Positions 48,541 through 60,932 are shown, counted from the stretch's first letter. The stretch is DNA of 64,000 bases from Apoderus coryli (GCA_911728435.2 OU452200.1:22583715-22647714); one strand, 5' to 3'. Notes: generated by a model from the sequence alone, not told the origin. Translations and numbers: made by a program.

Positions 48541-48932
48541 AAAGCGATTATCTGAGTTAAGTTTCTTATTGTTCGAAAATTATAATAAACCATTCTTATT
48601 CTAATCTACGTGACGTTCCTAGTTTAAATAATCTGTTTGATAGGTATAATTAACTAAGATCACATAACAAATCTAACTAGGAAATAGGTACATTTCATAC
48701 TATCGCATGAGAATAAGAGAGAGAATTAAGAGAAAATAAAGAAAAAAAAAATTATTAAATAATATCTCTTCTTCCTCTATCTCGAAAATATATATTTTAC
48801 TGCCTTAAGTTTTAGATATTTTTTTGTTTTGTTCAATCGATTCTACGTTAGCAGTATAATATCAATCTTTAAAAAAATAATTAGTTCATTTTAGAGGAAT
48901 ATAATATTTTAACGAACAAGAAAATGTACGCC
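48541..48932. repeat. Left outer arm of an inverted duplication around a gypsy element
   Basis: 392 bases from GCGATTATCTGAGTTAAG to the LTR at 48,933. It is the reverse complement of 52,781-53,168, with few differences. It is non-LTR sequence, so host or other flank DNA has been duplicated together with the LTR. Confidence 0.85.
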
Positions 48933-49286
48933 TGTTGGCAACACCGCTAGGCGTCTAGCCGTACTCGAGCCGGCTGTATCGTAGAGGGCCTTAAAATAGA
49001 ACAGGAGAGACTAGAAAGGTCCAGAGCATTCCAGTGCGATGTGGAACACGAAATGTGGTATATAAAGGCGGAGAGACAGACACAGTGGGCAGTCAACGGT
49101 CGATAGCGAACAGTGTTGTGACATAAATTATAGTAAAATAAATAGTATAAATAAATAGTGAAAATAAATATAGTCATATTAGTTCGTTTAAGTTATTAGT
49201 TTGTTTAAGTGTTCTAAGTGTAAATAAATTAGTTTTAATTAAAACTCGATATTATTGCAGACAACGGAACCACAAAAAACGTTACA
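48933..49286 (+). repeat. Ty3/gypsy LTR, plus orientation
   Basis: TGTTGGCAACACCGC ... AACGTTACA, about 354 bases, with a TATA box (TATATAAAGG near 49,060). It is followed by TTTGGCGTCAGGTGTGGGG (49,287-49,305), which has the form of a primer-binding site. It therefore has 5' LTR character, but the coding region beyond it runs the other way. Confidence 0.85.
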
Positions 49287-49305
49287 TTTGGCGTCAGGTG
49301 TGGGG

Positions 49306-50091
49306 TTCTAGTTTTCCTGATCCCCAATCTCTTACATACGTCTTGCAAAAGGTGGGACTCGAGGTTACGTCCCTGATCTGAGTGCATTTCTAATGGTACA
49401 CCAAATCGACATATCCATTCTTTAACTAAGGTGTCGGTAAAGTAGTCCGCCACAACGCATATGTAGTTGTTTCCCTCTTCAGATTTTGTAAATAGGCATG
49501 CTATGTCGATAGCTATTCGTTCAAATTAACTACCCACGTTGTATTTCTTCATTGGAGCCTTTTTGCGGCCTTGTGGTCCATTACTAGCCGTGCATGTAAC
49601 GCATTTCCTACACCAGTCCTTGACGTCATCCCTTAGTGTAGCCCAATAAAACGTTCCCGAACTTTTTGCAACGTTTTAGTCACTCCCCGATGACTTCCTG
49701 ATGTTCCATTATGTAGCTCTTCCAAAACTTCTTGTACCCGGTTTTTAGAAATGATTAACTGTCTCTTTTCGTCGGTACCATCTGGTTTCAAAGTTGAAAA
49801 GATAGAGGCTCCCGCATGTGTATCTATTGTGTCGTCTATACGAGGCAATGGATAACAGTCCTTCTTAGTCACGTTGTTCAGCTGACGATAATATACACAA
49901 AAACGAGTTGTCCCGTCCTTGTTCTTGACTAATACTGCTGGAGAGGACCACGGACTGGTGGAAGGTTCAATAACGGCTTCCTTCTCCATATCCCGAACAA
50001 TCGTTTCGGCCTCTTCTTGTTTAGCAAGCGGTAACCTTCTTGCAGGTTGTCGAATTGGCTGCGCATCTCCTGTGTTGATTTTATGCGACAT
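49306..50091 (-). pseudogene. Gypsy pol: integrase fragment and RT-integrase deletion joint
   Basis: The frame at 49,633-50,091 begins with RT sequence ([20 protein letters not shown], then [13 protein letters not shown]). After GASIFSTL it switches to the zinc-binding part of integrase ([19 protein letters not shown]), so the RT catalytic core and RNase H are deleted. The frame at 49,306-49,453 is the integrase core (KEWICRFGVPLEMHSDQGRN), cut off at KTRTP where it meets the primer-binding site of the plus-oriented LTR. Confidence 0.85.
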
Positions 50092-50408
50092 AAGTTGGTT
50101 CTACCCTTGATCTTTCCGCCGACTACAATAATATCTTGCTATGTGGTGACCAGATTCATCAATAAATATCTTCTTTTGTTCCGAACTCAATCCTTTAGAA
50201 CATTCCATTACCAAACTGTGAAGTTTATCAGGTAATTTCTTTGGAATTTCACACGTAGTTACCAGTTTTCCACATACCGATGATACTGGTGAACAACTTC
50301 CTATTTCCGTCGATTTCTTGAGCGTAACTGAATACCCATTCATGTTCCTTATTATAATCGCAATCGTTGCAGTTCCACGTACAAGCAACGCCTCGTCCTA
50401 TTTCTGAA

Positions 50409-50929
50409 TCATGAACCTTGGGTTCTAACATCATAATCGTTCCCAAAATCGGTCTCCATGTGGGCACTAACTTCCATTTCAATTCTTTCAGGTACAGTAA
50501 TGTCTTCCGCCAAAATTACTCGCACCGTATCTGCGTACTTATGATGCAGAATAATTTCTTCACCGTTTATATTTAATGTACCACGTTTAAGATTGAGTTC
50601 GCAGTCGCGCATGACATCCATTCCCAATATCACGTTGCCTTCCACATCCGCTACCAAAACTCTATATGTTTGAGAACTGTATTGCCCAACTGAATACTGA
50701 CGTCCGTTTCTACATGAATATTCGCCTGTTCCCCTGTAGTCGTACGAAGTCTCCATTTGGTTGGTTGAATTCTACTGTTTACTATTTCTGGTATGATGAT
50801 TGTTCTCGTCGCTCCCGTATCAACAAGCAGCGACACTTGTTTACCGTTCACTAAACCGTCAAGAAAGAAACTATTCGGTCTATGCTTTATTGAAGCAACT
50901 AGTGCACTCTTTTTGGGTGTTGCTATCAA
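50409..50929 (-). pseudogene. Gypsy protease region
   Basis: SLLVDTGATRTIIIP (in 50,651-50,929) carries the DTG active site of a retropepsin. The following frame (50,409-50,756) continues with VEGNVILGMDVMRDCELNL, the usual ILGxD block. A frameshift lies between them near 50,700. Confidence 0.85.
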
Positions 50930-51002
50930 GCAACACCCAAAACGCGTATCAACGCGTCGAGGATTGCCCCCTTTCTCCGACCCCTTTTAGTTTTCCGACG
51001 GC

Positions 51003-52041
51003 CTATCGGGTTCCTTGCTGCTGGCTTCGGATATGACCCTCTTCTCCACAGTATACGCATCCATTTGGACGTTTCTTCCTCTCCTCTGTTTGTTTCAGCG
51101 CACGCGCAGAATCTTCATTTTCTCCATCCAATAGATGAACACGCATAGTGACCCTGGAACTCTGTTTGGCAGCTTCGATTTCAGATGCCTTCGTTCGCGC
51201 GTCCATTAGCGTTCTCGGTCTGGCTAAAAGCAGCTCCTCCTTTACAGTATAGTCACGAAGCCCGTCGCAGAAAGTCTGTACTGCCAACCGATCCAAAACA
51301 TTCGCTGGGGTACCGGAATATGCCAAACGAACCAATTGCTCGATGTCAGCTTCATATTCTTGAAGTGTTTCCCTCGACTCCTGCAAGCAACTCTTCAGTT
51401 GATAATGGTACACGTCTCCAAATGTCCCTGCCCGTACCTGGCTTCCAACTTCTTCACTAGCTGTTCTTAATCTTCCTGCTCCGCCTCTGTAAGGGTTTGT
51501 AGTACTGCCGTTACACTACCTTGTAACGGAAGGGTCAATGCAGTGGCTCTTTCTGACGTGGCTTCATTTTCATCTTTACTAGTTCAGTGTGGCTGACGCT
51601 TTAATGATAAACTCTCAGTGGCAGCAAGACGTTCTTTAAATTTGTTTATTTCCATTTCAACGTCGCTAACTTTATCGTCCAAGCCGGTAAATTTATTGTC
51701 CAATTTTCGGTAATCTACTTTTACTTCATCTAATGCTACATTTATTTTTTGTACTTAATTTTGGCTATTTTCATTAATTTTTTGTTTTAAATTTTGATAA
51801 TTTTCTTTCTTTTTTTGTTCTAAATTTTTGTTATTTTCATTCATTTTTTGTTCTATATTTTGTTCTATTTTATCAAAACCATTCATAAATAAGTAAGTTT
51901 CAGTATTCTTACCTTCTTCCAATAAACTTTCACGTAAACGATTTTGTGTCCTTCCCGAAGTATACAGGTCTCTTTCTTCCAATTCACCTTTAGTTCTGTC
52001 ACCTTCAATTCCATTAATGTAGCACCACTTTTTAGCGACAT
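51003..52041 (-). pseudogene. Gypsy gag with zinc knuckle
   Basis: It begins at ATG 52,041 (MSLKSGATLMELKVTELK). It shifts frame near 51,985 into a Glu/Asn/Lys-rich coiled-coil region (51,755-51,982), breaks again, and ends in 51,003-51,413 with capsid-like LQEYEADIEQLVRLAYSG and a CVYCGEEGH knuckle. Multiple breaks. Confidence 0.8.
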
Positions 52042-52238
52042 TTTCAATTAGATTAATTTAGGACCAATTTATATAGTCTCTTATATATTTTTTTAAATTA
52101 ATCACTATTTTTTTTTTATATAAATATGTCTATTTATTATTTATTTTATCTAATGTCTACTAACTAAATAATGTCTTACTTAATGCAGTTATTAAACTTA
52201 GTCCACTCTGTATTTGACACCCCTTGACCTGACACCAA

Positions 52239-52405
52239 TGTAACGTTTTTCGTGGTTCGTTGTGTGAAATAATAAAGCACTATATTTACGCTTAATAACT
52301 AAACACTTAAAAACAAACTAATAACATTAATGCACTAAAATTACTGTGTTTATTTTTACTATTTATTTTGATTTTTATTTATATGTCACAACACTGTTCG
52401 CTATC
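52239..52405 (-). repeat. Partial gypsy LTR (R-U5 portion)
   Basis: On the minus strand it runs from about GATAGCGAACAGTGTTG to AACGTTACA and is followed by TTGGTGTCAGG, another primer-binding-like sequence. It corresponds to the downstream part of the full LTR at 52,423-52,780 but is noticeably diverged. Only sequence downstream of the likely transcription start is present. Confidence 0.7.
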
Positions 52406-52422
52406 CCACCGCTGTCACCAAA

Positions 52423-52780
52423 TGTAACGTTTTTCGTGGTTCCGTTGTCTGAAATAATATCGAGCTTTAATTATAACTAATTAATTTACACTTAGAACAA
52501 ACACTTAAACAAACTAATAACTTAAACGAACTAATATAACTATATTTATTTTCACTATTTATTTATACTATTTATTTTACTATAATTTATGTCACAACAC
52601 TGTTCGCTATCGACCGTTGACTGCCCACTGTGTCTGTTTCTCTGCCTTTATATACCACATTTCGTGTTCCACATCGCACTGGCATGCTCTGGACCTTTCT
52701 AGTCTCTCCTGTTCTATTTTAAGGCCCTCTACGATACAGCCGGCTCGAGTACGGCTAGACGCCTAGCGGTGTTGCCAACA
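52423..52780 (-). repeat. Ty3/gypsy LTR, minus orientation
   Basis: Full LTR, about 358 bases, in the opposite direction to that at 48,933 and nearly identical to it. On its coding side it is separated from the partial LTR by about 17 bases resembling a primer-binding site (TTTGGTGACAGCGG). Confidence 0.85.
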
Positions 52781-53168
52781 GGCGTACATTTTCTTGTTCG
52801 TTAAAATATTATATTCCTCTAAAATGAACTAATTATTTTTTTAAAGATTGATATTATACTGCTAACGTAGAATCGATTGAACAAAACAAAAAAATATCTA
52901 AAACTTAAGGCAGTAAAATATATATTTTCGAGATAGAGGAAGAAGAGATATTATTTAATAATTTTTTTTTCTTTATTTCCTCTTAACTCTCTCTCTTATT
53001 CTCATGCGATAGTATGAAATGTACCTATTTCCTAGTTAGATTTGTTATGTGATGTTAGTTAATTATACCTATCAAACAGATTATTTAAACTAGGAACGTC
53101 ACGTAGATTAGAATAAGAATGGTTTATTATAATTTTCGAACAATAAGAAACTTAACTCAGATAATCGC
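52781..53168. repeat. Right outer arm of the inverted duplication
   Basis: Reverse complement of 48,541-48,932; it ends at CAGATAATCGC, about 250 bases before exon D. Confidence 0.85.
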
Positions 53169-53374
53169 CAGCAACTTTCTTCCCCATAACTAAAATTTTA
53201 TTAAAAATGGAATACAAATAAAACTACCCAAGGTTGTTTTACTCTTAAACCTTTTTCGATAGACTCAAATTGGAAGTACGCAGAACGGCATCTTACTTCT
53301 TTGACAAAAACAGTAGGTAATTAGAAGAACTTAAATACATAACTATTTTTTAATTGTAATTCCTGCTATTTTCA

Positions 53375-53788
<414 letters not shown>

Positions 53789-54420
53789 CTAGAACAAATA
53801 TATTTAAATACATTAGGTAATATTGAAATGATGATCCGCTGACAATAAACATTATTTTCATAAAAATAAAAAAATTCAATAAATAAAAATAATAAAACTG
53901 TGACCATGTCTTTTGGCTGTTTAAAGGATATGTACCTGATTTAAGGTTTCAAAAAATTTCTTTATTTTGTGGTTTTAATTTTAACATGATATTTGTACTG
54001 AAAGTAACTTGTTCGTCGATTTTTTTTTTAAATATACGAATGGTCAAGCCGTATACTCGTAAAACATGTATATTATTATATTCTTTATATTTTTTTAATA
54101 TATAAAATAAATTATAGCTGGATTATGATAAAAAAGTAATACAATTTATATGACACTTGATAAAATGCGAAAGATAATATTGTTAAGTATACAAATACAA
54201 ATATTATTTGTACAAAAACTGAAGAAAAAGTGATACTACCAGTAAAAGATATAATTATTTTTAAATTTCACTACCTATAAGCAACTAACAGTAGACATCC
54301 GAAACATCCGTTTTGACTGAGTTTTGAATATTTAAAAAATAAAATTTTTTTAATAATAACAGAGAATTAATTCATCGTCTTATTTTTCAGCGAATTACCC
54401 TGTACCAAAAGCTTAATTAC

Positions 54421-54592
54421 CTTTTGTTCTTTGGGTGGTGTAGGTGTTTTCTGGATTGTTGATGCTTTTGTGTCTGCTAATGACGGTAAATTTAATTGTT
54501 CGGCTAACTGAGCTTGCATTTGATCTTCCTTTGACATGATTTCATCTGCTTTATCCGCTATATTTATTTGTGCAGTTACTGGTTCCTCATAT
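54421..54592 (-). CDS. MFSD6: MFSD6-like transporter, exon C (cytoplasmic linker)
   Basis: 172 bases. The first base completes a Lys codon begun in exon B. It reads YEEPVTAQINIADKADEIM, then QAQLAEQLNLPSLA and a Pro/Thr-rich end before TKIFAQ of exon D. Acceptor CTTTCAG, donor AAAAG|GTAATT. It corresponds to the long cytoplasmic loop between the two halves of the transporter. It is polar, with no membrane helix. Confidence 0.9.
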
Positions 54593-55300
54593 CTGAAAGA
54601 TTATCATGTATATTAAAATCAAGATTGGTACTTTTATGTAATTTATTATTTTTCCTACAATTAATACTAGTTTTTAATAAAATGAAAATTAGGATATATT
54701 TTACAACATTGTTTAATGATTTACTACTCTATGAAATTTAAAGCGAAAATATTAATAAATATAGTTATTAATAAAACACTAAGCTCATGGATGAAAACTA
54801 CATCAATGGAAAAGCTTTAAACTGCCTGCATATGTTAGTTTCATCAGCATTGAAATGTAGTACTTACCTAAATTTTTATTTTAAAAACAATTAAATATTA
54901 CCAGCTCAGGCTTACTTTTACTGATTTTTCCATTCATATTATATACAAAATGTACCTAGTTCAGGCTCAGAAGAAAATGTAAAGAGATTTAGAAAATAGA
55001 AAACAGCCATAATTAATTAAATTAATTAGGTACATGTTTAGATCATATATTTCTTAAGACTAAACCGAAAGAATGTAGGGGCCTTTCAGCAGTTACAACC
55101 AGTAGAATGTGATTACCTCTTGTAATTGACACGAAATTTATATTACAGTTGATGTGCACGGTGTGTCCAACGAAACTCGAGAGAAAACCGTGGACTACAT
55201 CTAGTCTTGTAAGTCAATTAAAACTAGGGACAGGCTCTTTCTACAACATAACAGAGATGATCCTACACATGCTGAGAAGGGATTAGCATAATATGTTAAT
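54593..55300. other. Intron sequence without recognised features
   Basis: AT-rich MFSD6-like intron DNA upstream of exon C. The start of the LINE relic that follows is not sharply defined. Confidence 0.3.
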
Positions 55301-57060
55301 TTACGGCATAAGGTAACTCCACTAATAAAAAGAACAGAGCATCAATATTTTAAAAATAGGACCGACAGCGCAAATAAAAATTCAGGAAGTTGGAAATTAA
55401 TAAACGAATTTTCTGCTAATACATAAAAGATACATTTTTACCATAAAAGCTACCTTTAGAGAGCGGGATATGCTTACGGACAGGATGGAAATATTCAATG
55501 AGTTTTATACTTTATTTTCAACAATAGAGCAGGAGCTGGCATCGCGGATCGATGATAGTCGCCAGATCGTTGTCCAAACTCAATATTTTTAGGAGATACA
55601 AACCCAGAGGAAATTAAGAATGTAATTGAAAAACTTTAATATGGAAAGTCAGCGGTCCGCTGAAGTATAATACCCTCCGGTCCGGAGGGTATTTCCATAG
55701 AAATTATAAAAATTGCTGGATATGCTATTATAGAGCCACTTAGTTATCTAGACAATATCAGTTTGAACTGCGGAGTCTTTCCCGCCCAGCTTAAAAAAGC
55801 TGTAAGAAAACCTCTGTTAACGGAGGACATAAATTGAAGGTGACTAATTATATGCCCATACCCCTAACGTCTGAACGGGTTCAGGGAAAAAAGGCGACAC
55901 GAGATGCAGTTTCAAGACTGATAACGTCATTTTTGAAGTCGTTTGTTTGAGAGTCTTTGTTGACCTCGAAAAAGACTTCGACACTGTCGAACATGGGCTT
56001 TTATGGACAAATTGGAGAATATCGGCATCCGAGGAACTGCCTCGGATGCCGACATCTTCGACCTTCTACGTAATAGTAAACAACGTGTTATTTTTAATGG
56101 AATACTCAGCGAGGAGAGGGTGGTTACTTATGGGATACCCAAGGGCTCTGTCTTGGTTTCGGATGATACTCTAATTTTGTAAACTGCAGGGTCCTTGAAA
56201 GGGGCAATTGGCAATTGGCTGAGGATGATATGAAGCTAATAACCAACTAGGTATTATATAATAAACAAACATGCAATGAATCTGAGTGAAACTAAGATTT
56301 TGCCGATTGTGTCATATGAAAGATATTTGCATGGACGAGATAGTATAATTATTGTTGAGAACGGGTCCATACAATTTAATACATCTACAAAGTATTTAGG
56401 AATATACCTTGACTCATGTTTACATTGGGATATTCAAACAAATTTGATAGGTACCAAACAACGCAGACTAATACGCATATAAGTTTTAGAAAATCTTCTG
56501 TCCGTATCGCACCTTGTAACGATGTATCACGCCCTTGTGGAGTCAATCCTACAGTATTTTATTATTGGTTGGTTATTGGGGAAGAGTGAGAAAATGTCAC
56601 TGTGTGGGTGTGATCTATAGAAAATATTTTTAAATGTAGCAGGTATTTAAGAAGCCTCGACAATGTCATTCCGGTCTTCTATGTTCAGAATCTATAATTA
56701 TAGATATTTGACAACTTTTTTGTAGACAAAACACAATTTTCATAATTTATTACTGCAACTTGTTGCAGGACAACGTTAAGTGTGTCGTTACCACGGTCCA
56801 TTGGACAGAGAAATTTTGTACATGTTGGGCTGCGAATATGCAATATGTTGTCTGAGTGGTTGAGAGGAATACACTCCGGAACTTTATTTAAGCGTAAAAT
56901 AAAAGTATGGATTCTGTATTTTGATAGAATGGCTCAATAGTAGAAATAGCGTAGGCATTTTCCTACAATTTACATTTTTGATTTTGTTTTTTATGAGTGC
57001 TTGATATGATATGCGAATGTGTAGGATCGTAGATATTAAATTTGATACAACTTATATTTT
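55301..57060 (+). pseudogene. Jockey-type LINE reverse transcriptase relic, main part
   Basis: Heavily decayed plus-strand RT: AGYAIIEPLSYLDNISLNCG with VFPAQLKKAVRKPL (about 55,710-55,815), then FVDLEKDFDTVEHGLL (55,953-56,000, the first catalytic Asp block). NLSETKILPIV and STKYLGIYLDSCLHWD (56,276-56,440) form the thumb block. It is antisense to the host gene, in its intron. Three short perfect hairpins lie in it. Foldback F3 (57,061-59,741) interrupts its 3' end. Confidence 0.7.
55650..55692. repeat. Two adjacent perfect short hairpins
   Basis: CAGCGG-T-CCGCTG (55,650-55,662) and ATACCCTCCGG-T-CCGGAGGGTAT (55,670-55,692), both centred on GGTCC, lie in the LINE relic. A third perfect hairpin with 13-base arms is at 56,022-56,052 (TCGGCATCCGAGG, loop AACTG). 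Confidence 0.8.
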
Positions 57061-58324
57061 TAGCTCTCCATATCATATATGAAATATATGTATGTATATA
57101 TGGAGACTATTAGTTTCATGAAAAAAAATTTTTTTTTAATTTCACCGGAAATACTTGTTTTTGGTCATTTTATACATAAACTAGCTGTTGCCCTCGAGGC
57201 ACGAATAGCTCTCCATATTTAAGTGTAAAAGTAATAATTTTATGACCTTTTTGTCATTTATCTAAATTTAATAAATTTTTGTTTTAGACATCAGCTATTT
57301 TTTTTTAAGTATCGGGTTTTGTGCCTTTCTCTTCTCTTTGGAGGCACTATTTATACGCAAATATTTTATATTTCAGATCTAGGCCAAGTTCTTGAACGCA
57401 AATTAATTGATTTTTTTTAGTTTTATTATAAAATTTATTTTGCCCCCTTTTCTACTATTTAGGAACGCCTATGTAAACAAAATTGTTATGCTGCATGTTG
57501 TAGGATATCCGTTAAGTGGTTTTTGAGTTATCACGGATACATTTTTTTTCTCACCCTTTTATAGAATTTTCACGGACGCCTATGGAACATTAATTTTTGT
57601 CGTGTATTTTTAACACCAATTCAACTAGTTAAATATAAATTTTTTTACATTTTAATTTTTTTTTATTTTACCCCTTTTTTTTCTATTTACGAACGCCTAT
57701 GTAAATAAAAATTTTATGCTGCATTTTTTAGGTTATCTTATATGAAAGCCAATTTTTCTGGTATATTTGGAAAACATTTTTTTTTTCGTTTTTGACCCTT
57801 TTTTAAGACTATTTTCGAACGCCTGTGTGAACTAATTCTTTTATGTAACATAAACTATGAAAAATTATTCCATATTTCGAATAAGTTTAGGAAATATATA
57901 TTTTTTATGTTTTGACCCCTTTTCCACTATTTACGAACGCCTATGAAAGTAAGATAATTATGACACATTTTATAGGTTATATTCTATTAAAGCTATAAAT
58001 AATTAGTTAATATTTCTGCTATGTTTACGAAGTACGTTTTTTTTAAATATTTTTTACCCCATTTTACACTATTGTCGAACGCCAATGTGATCTAATATTT
58101 TATGTTCAATATTTTAGGTTATATTCATTAAATGCGTAAAAAATTATGCAGTATTTCGGATAAGTTTAAGAACTATGAATTTTTTTAATTTTTGAACCCT
58201 CTTTTAAACCCCTTCCCTACGCTCGATGTTTCCCAAAATCTAATCAGCTCCTTGCCATGTCCAATAGTATTTTTGTACCAAATTTGGTTAAAATCTGTTA
58301 AGCGGTTTTTGCGTTTTCGTGCAT

Positions 58325-58366
<42 letters not shown>

Positions 58367-59741
58367 TGACAGACAGACATTTTTTTAAAACTACTTATTT
58401 ATGTATAAAATGACCAAAAACAAGTATTTCCGGTGAAATTAAAAAATTTTTTTTTTCATGAAACTAATAGTCTCCATATATAACTATATTACATATATGA
58501 TATGGAGAGCTAATAAGTAGTTTCAAAAAAAATGTCTGTCTGTCTGTCTGTCTGTATGCACGATAACGCAAAAACCGCTTAACAGATTTTAACCAAAGTT
58601 GGTACAAAAATACTATTGGACATGGCAAGGAGCTGATTAGATTTTGGGAAACATTGAGCGTAGGCAAGGGGTTTAAAAGAGGGTTCAAAAATTAAAAAAA
58701 TTCATAGTTCTTAAACTTATCCGAAATACTGCATAATTTTTCACGCATTTAATTGAATATAACCTAAAATATTGAACATAAAATATTAGACCACATTGGC
58801 GTTCGAAAATAGTGTAAAATGGGGTAAAAAAGATTAAAAAAAAAAACGTATTTCTTAAAAATAGCAGAAATATTAACTAGTTATTTATAGTTTTGATAGA
58901 ACATAACCTATAAAATGTGTCATGAATAACTTACTTTCATAGGCGTTCGTAAATAGTGGAAAAGGGGTCAAAACATAAAAAATATATATTTCCTAAACTT
59001 ATTCGAAATATGGAATAATTTTTCATAGTTGTGATACAATATAAGCTAAAAAATATTCCATAAAAGAATTGGTTCACACAGGCGTTCGAAAATAGTTTAA
59101 AAAAAGGGTCAAAAACGAAAGAAAAAATGTTTCTCAAATATACCAGAAAAATTGGCTAATTATATATAGCTTTGATATAAGGTAACCTAAAAAATGCAGC
59201 ATAAAATTTTTATTTACATAGGCGTTTGTAAATAGTAAAAAAAGGGGTAAAATAAAAAAAAATAAAATGTAAAAATTTTTATATTTAACTAGTTGAATTG
59301 GTGTTAAAAATACACGACAAAAATTAATGTTCCATAGGCGTCCGTGAAAATTCTATAAAAGGGTCAGAAAAAATTTGTATCCGTGATAACTCAAAAACCA
59401 CTTAACGGATAACCTACAACATGCAGCATAACAATTTTGTTTACATAGGCGTTCGTAAATAGTAGAAAAGGGGGCAAAATAAATTTTATAATAAAACTAA
59501 AAAAAATCCATTAATTTGCGTTCAAGAACTTGGCCTAGATTTGAAATATAAAATATCTGCGTATAAATAGTGCCTCCAAAGAGAAGAAAAAGGCACAAAA
59601 CCCGATACTTAAAAAAAAATAGCTGATGTTTAAAACAATACAAAAATTTATTAAATTTAGATAAATGACAAAAAGGTCGTAAAATTATTACTTTTACACT
59701 TAAATATGGAGAGCTATTCGTGCCTCGAGGGCAACAGTTTA
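57061..59741 (-). mobile_element. Foldback-family element F3 (outer copy, split)
   Basis: A minus-oriented unit of about 1.35 kb in two pieces, 57,061-57,176 and 58,513-59,741. It starts TAGCTCTCCATATCAT and ends GAGGGCAACAGTTTA. Continuity of CATTTTATACATAA with ATAAGTAGTTT across the nested copy matches uninterrupted units such as 5,594-5,615. Confidence 0.75.
57177..58512 (+). mobile_element. Nested copy of the F1 family, inverted within F3
   Basis: A complete plus-oriented unit of 1.34 kb, TAAACTAGCTGTTGCCC to ATGATATGGAGAGCTA. It contains a CAGA microsatellite of about 13 units (58,325-58,378), the longest in the family here. The 73-codon frame across it with repeated TDRQ is a microsatellite artefact. 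Confidence 0.78.
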
Positions 59742-60015
59742 TTTGTATTTTTTATCACGCGTGTTTGATTTCAGTTTTCTTTGCCTTGTTGTGTATTTTT
59801 TTTTTCTTTTGTTGTGTACTGATTTAATATATAGATATATGGCTTTTGTACCATGTAGTGTGAGATGAATAGGAAACTCAAGTTCTTGAATAATGAAGTT
59901 ACACGGATAATCATGTCCTGTTTATTTGTTCATACCTGTCTACTTTTGCTTTTTGTTTACGCAATTTTGGAAAATATTTTTTGTATGAACAAATAAAATT
60001 TATTATTATTATTAA
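59742..60015 (+). mobile_element. 3' end of the interrupted jockey-type LINE
   Basis: The sequence ends ACAAATAAAATTTATTATTA, a polyadenylation signal and (TTA)n tail like that of the LINE at 11,215-11,252. The flanks of F3 (ACTTATATTTT on the left, TTTGTATTTTTTATC on the right) suggest this continues the relic at 55,301-57,060. Confidence 0.5.
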
Positions 60016-60932
60016 TTTTTATTGAATAGTCCATATTTACGAAGATTGCATACAATTTAAAATAAAAGACGAAATCTAATTTATAATTGCTCTAGGTTAT
60101 TAGGAATATTGAAGTCAGCAATGATCACTATACATGTTTCGATGTACATACATAATCAGTGGTGCATGAACATTATTTCTCAAGAATATTTGTAAAACAG
60201 TTTGAATTACTGAAAATGGGTAATAAACATATTAACAATAACATATTTTACGAAACTGCCAATCAATCAGATACCATTTTATAGAATTTTTTTAAAATTA
60301 AAAGTGTTATATACAAGGTGAGCTTAGGAAGACTACTTTCAAACACAGCGTGTGTCATTTCTCGTAAATCTCACAAAATTGTATTACATTTTTATTATCG
60401 TAAATGGTCAGTCAACATAGGGCTTGATCTAGAAAAGATAAGTAAAAATACATTCCACAATACCTACAATCTTCAAGCCGAAATGATTTTAAAATATTTT
60501 ATATTCAGTTATTTTTTAAATATGTAACCATTTTTGTACCTCAACTGTCTTTCACCACGGTTAAATTTACATATTATTCAAAACAAAATTTAGTCCTTGC
60601 TGTTCTGAATGTGTGCTGTAATTGATTTTAATGTGTGTCGAATAGTAAAATTTAGGGATTTATGTATTGCTAACTTTTTTTTCAGTAAATTATTAAAACA
60701 ATTATTATTGAAGTGAATGACAGGTGATCATGTCACATAATTTCAAATGAATTGATTTGAAAAAGCAAATTCCCTAATATGGTATAACAGTTAGATGGTG
60801 GCACAACATATTTTAGGAATTTAATTACAAACATTTAGTACAAATAAAAAAAGTGCATTTAAGCACTCTGGAAAAAAACTTTTTTAATCAAGTTTTACTT
60901 ATATTTTAAGCAATAGCTTATGTCAAACTTAC
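60016..60932. other. Intron sequence, one hammerhead-like motif
   Basis: MFSD6-like intron DNA between the LINE tail and exon B. Apart from the motif at 60,127-60,163 nothing is recognised. Confidence 0.35.
60127..60163 (-). ncRNA. Degenerate hammerhead ribozyme-like motif
   Basis: Minus strand: ACCA, CTGATTA, a short stem, CGAA, ACATGTA. The conserved G of CUGAUGA is lost. No inverted partner nearby. Confidence 0.35.

Noticed and set aside
48933..52780. Interpretation of the inverted LTRs as an autointegration product
   Set aside because: Autointegration would not invert and copy the non-LTR flanks, which are also mirrored here.
58325..58378. CAGA array as a possible CRISPR or functional tandem array
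   Set aside because: A simple tetranucleotide microsatellite without spacers; the genome is eukaryotic.
58192..58413. Frame with repeated TDRQ residues, also at 5,617, 7,631, 34,083 and 58,464
   Set aside because: It is the translation of CAGA/CTGT microsatellites and conserved noncoding foldback sequence.
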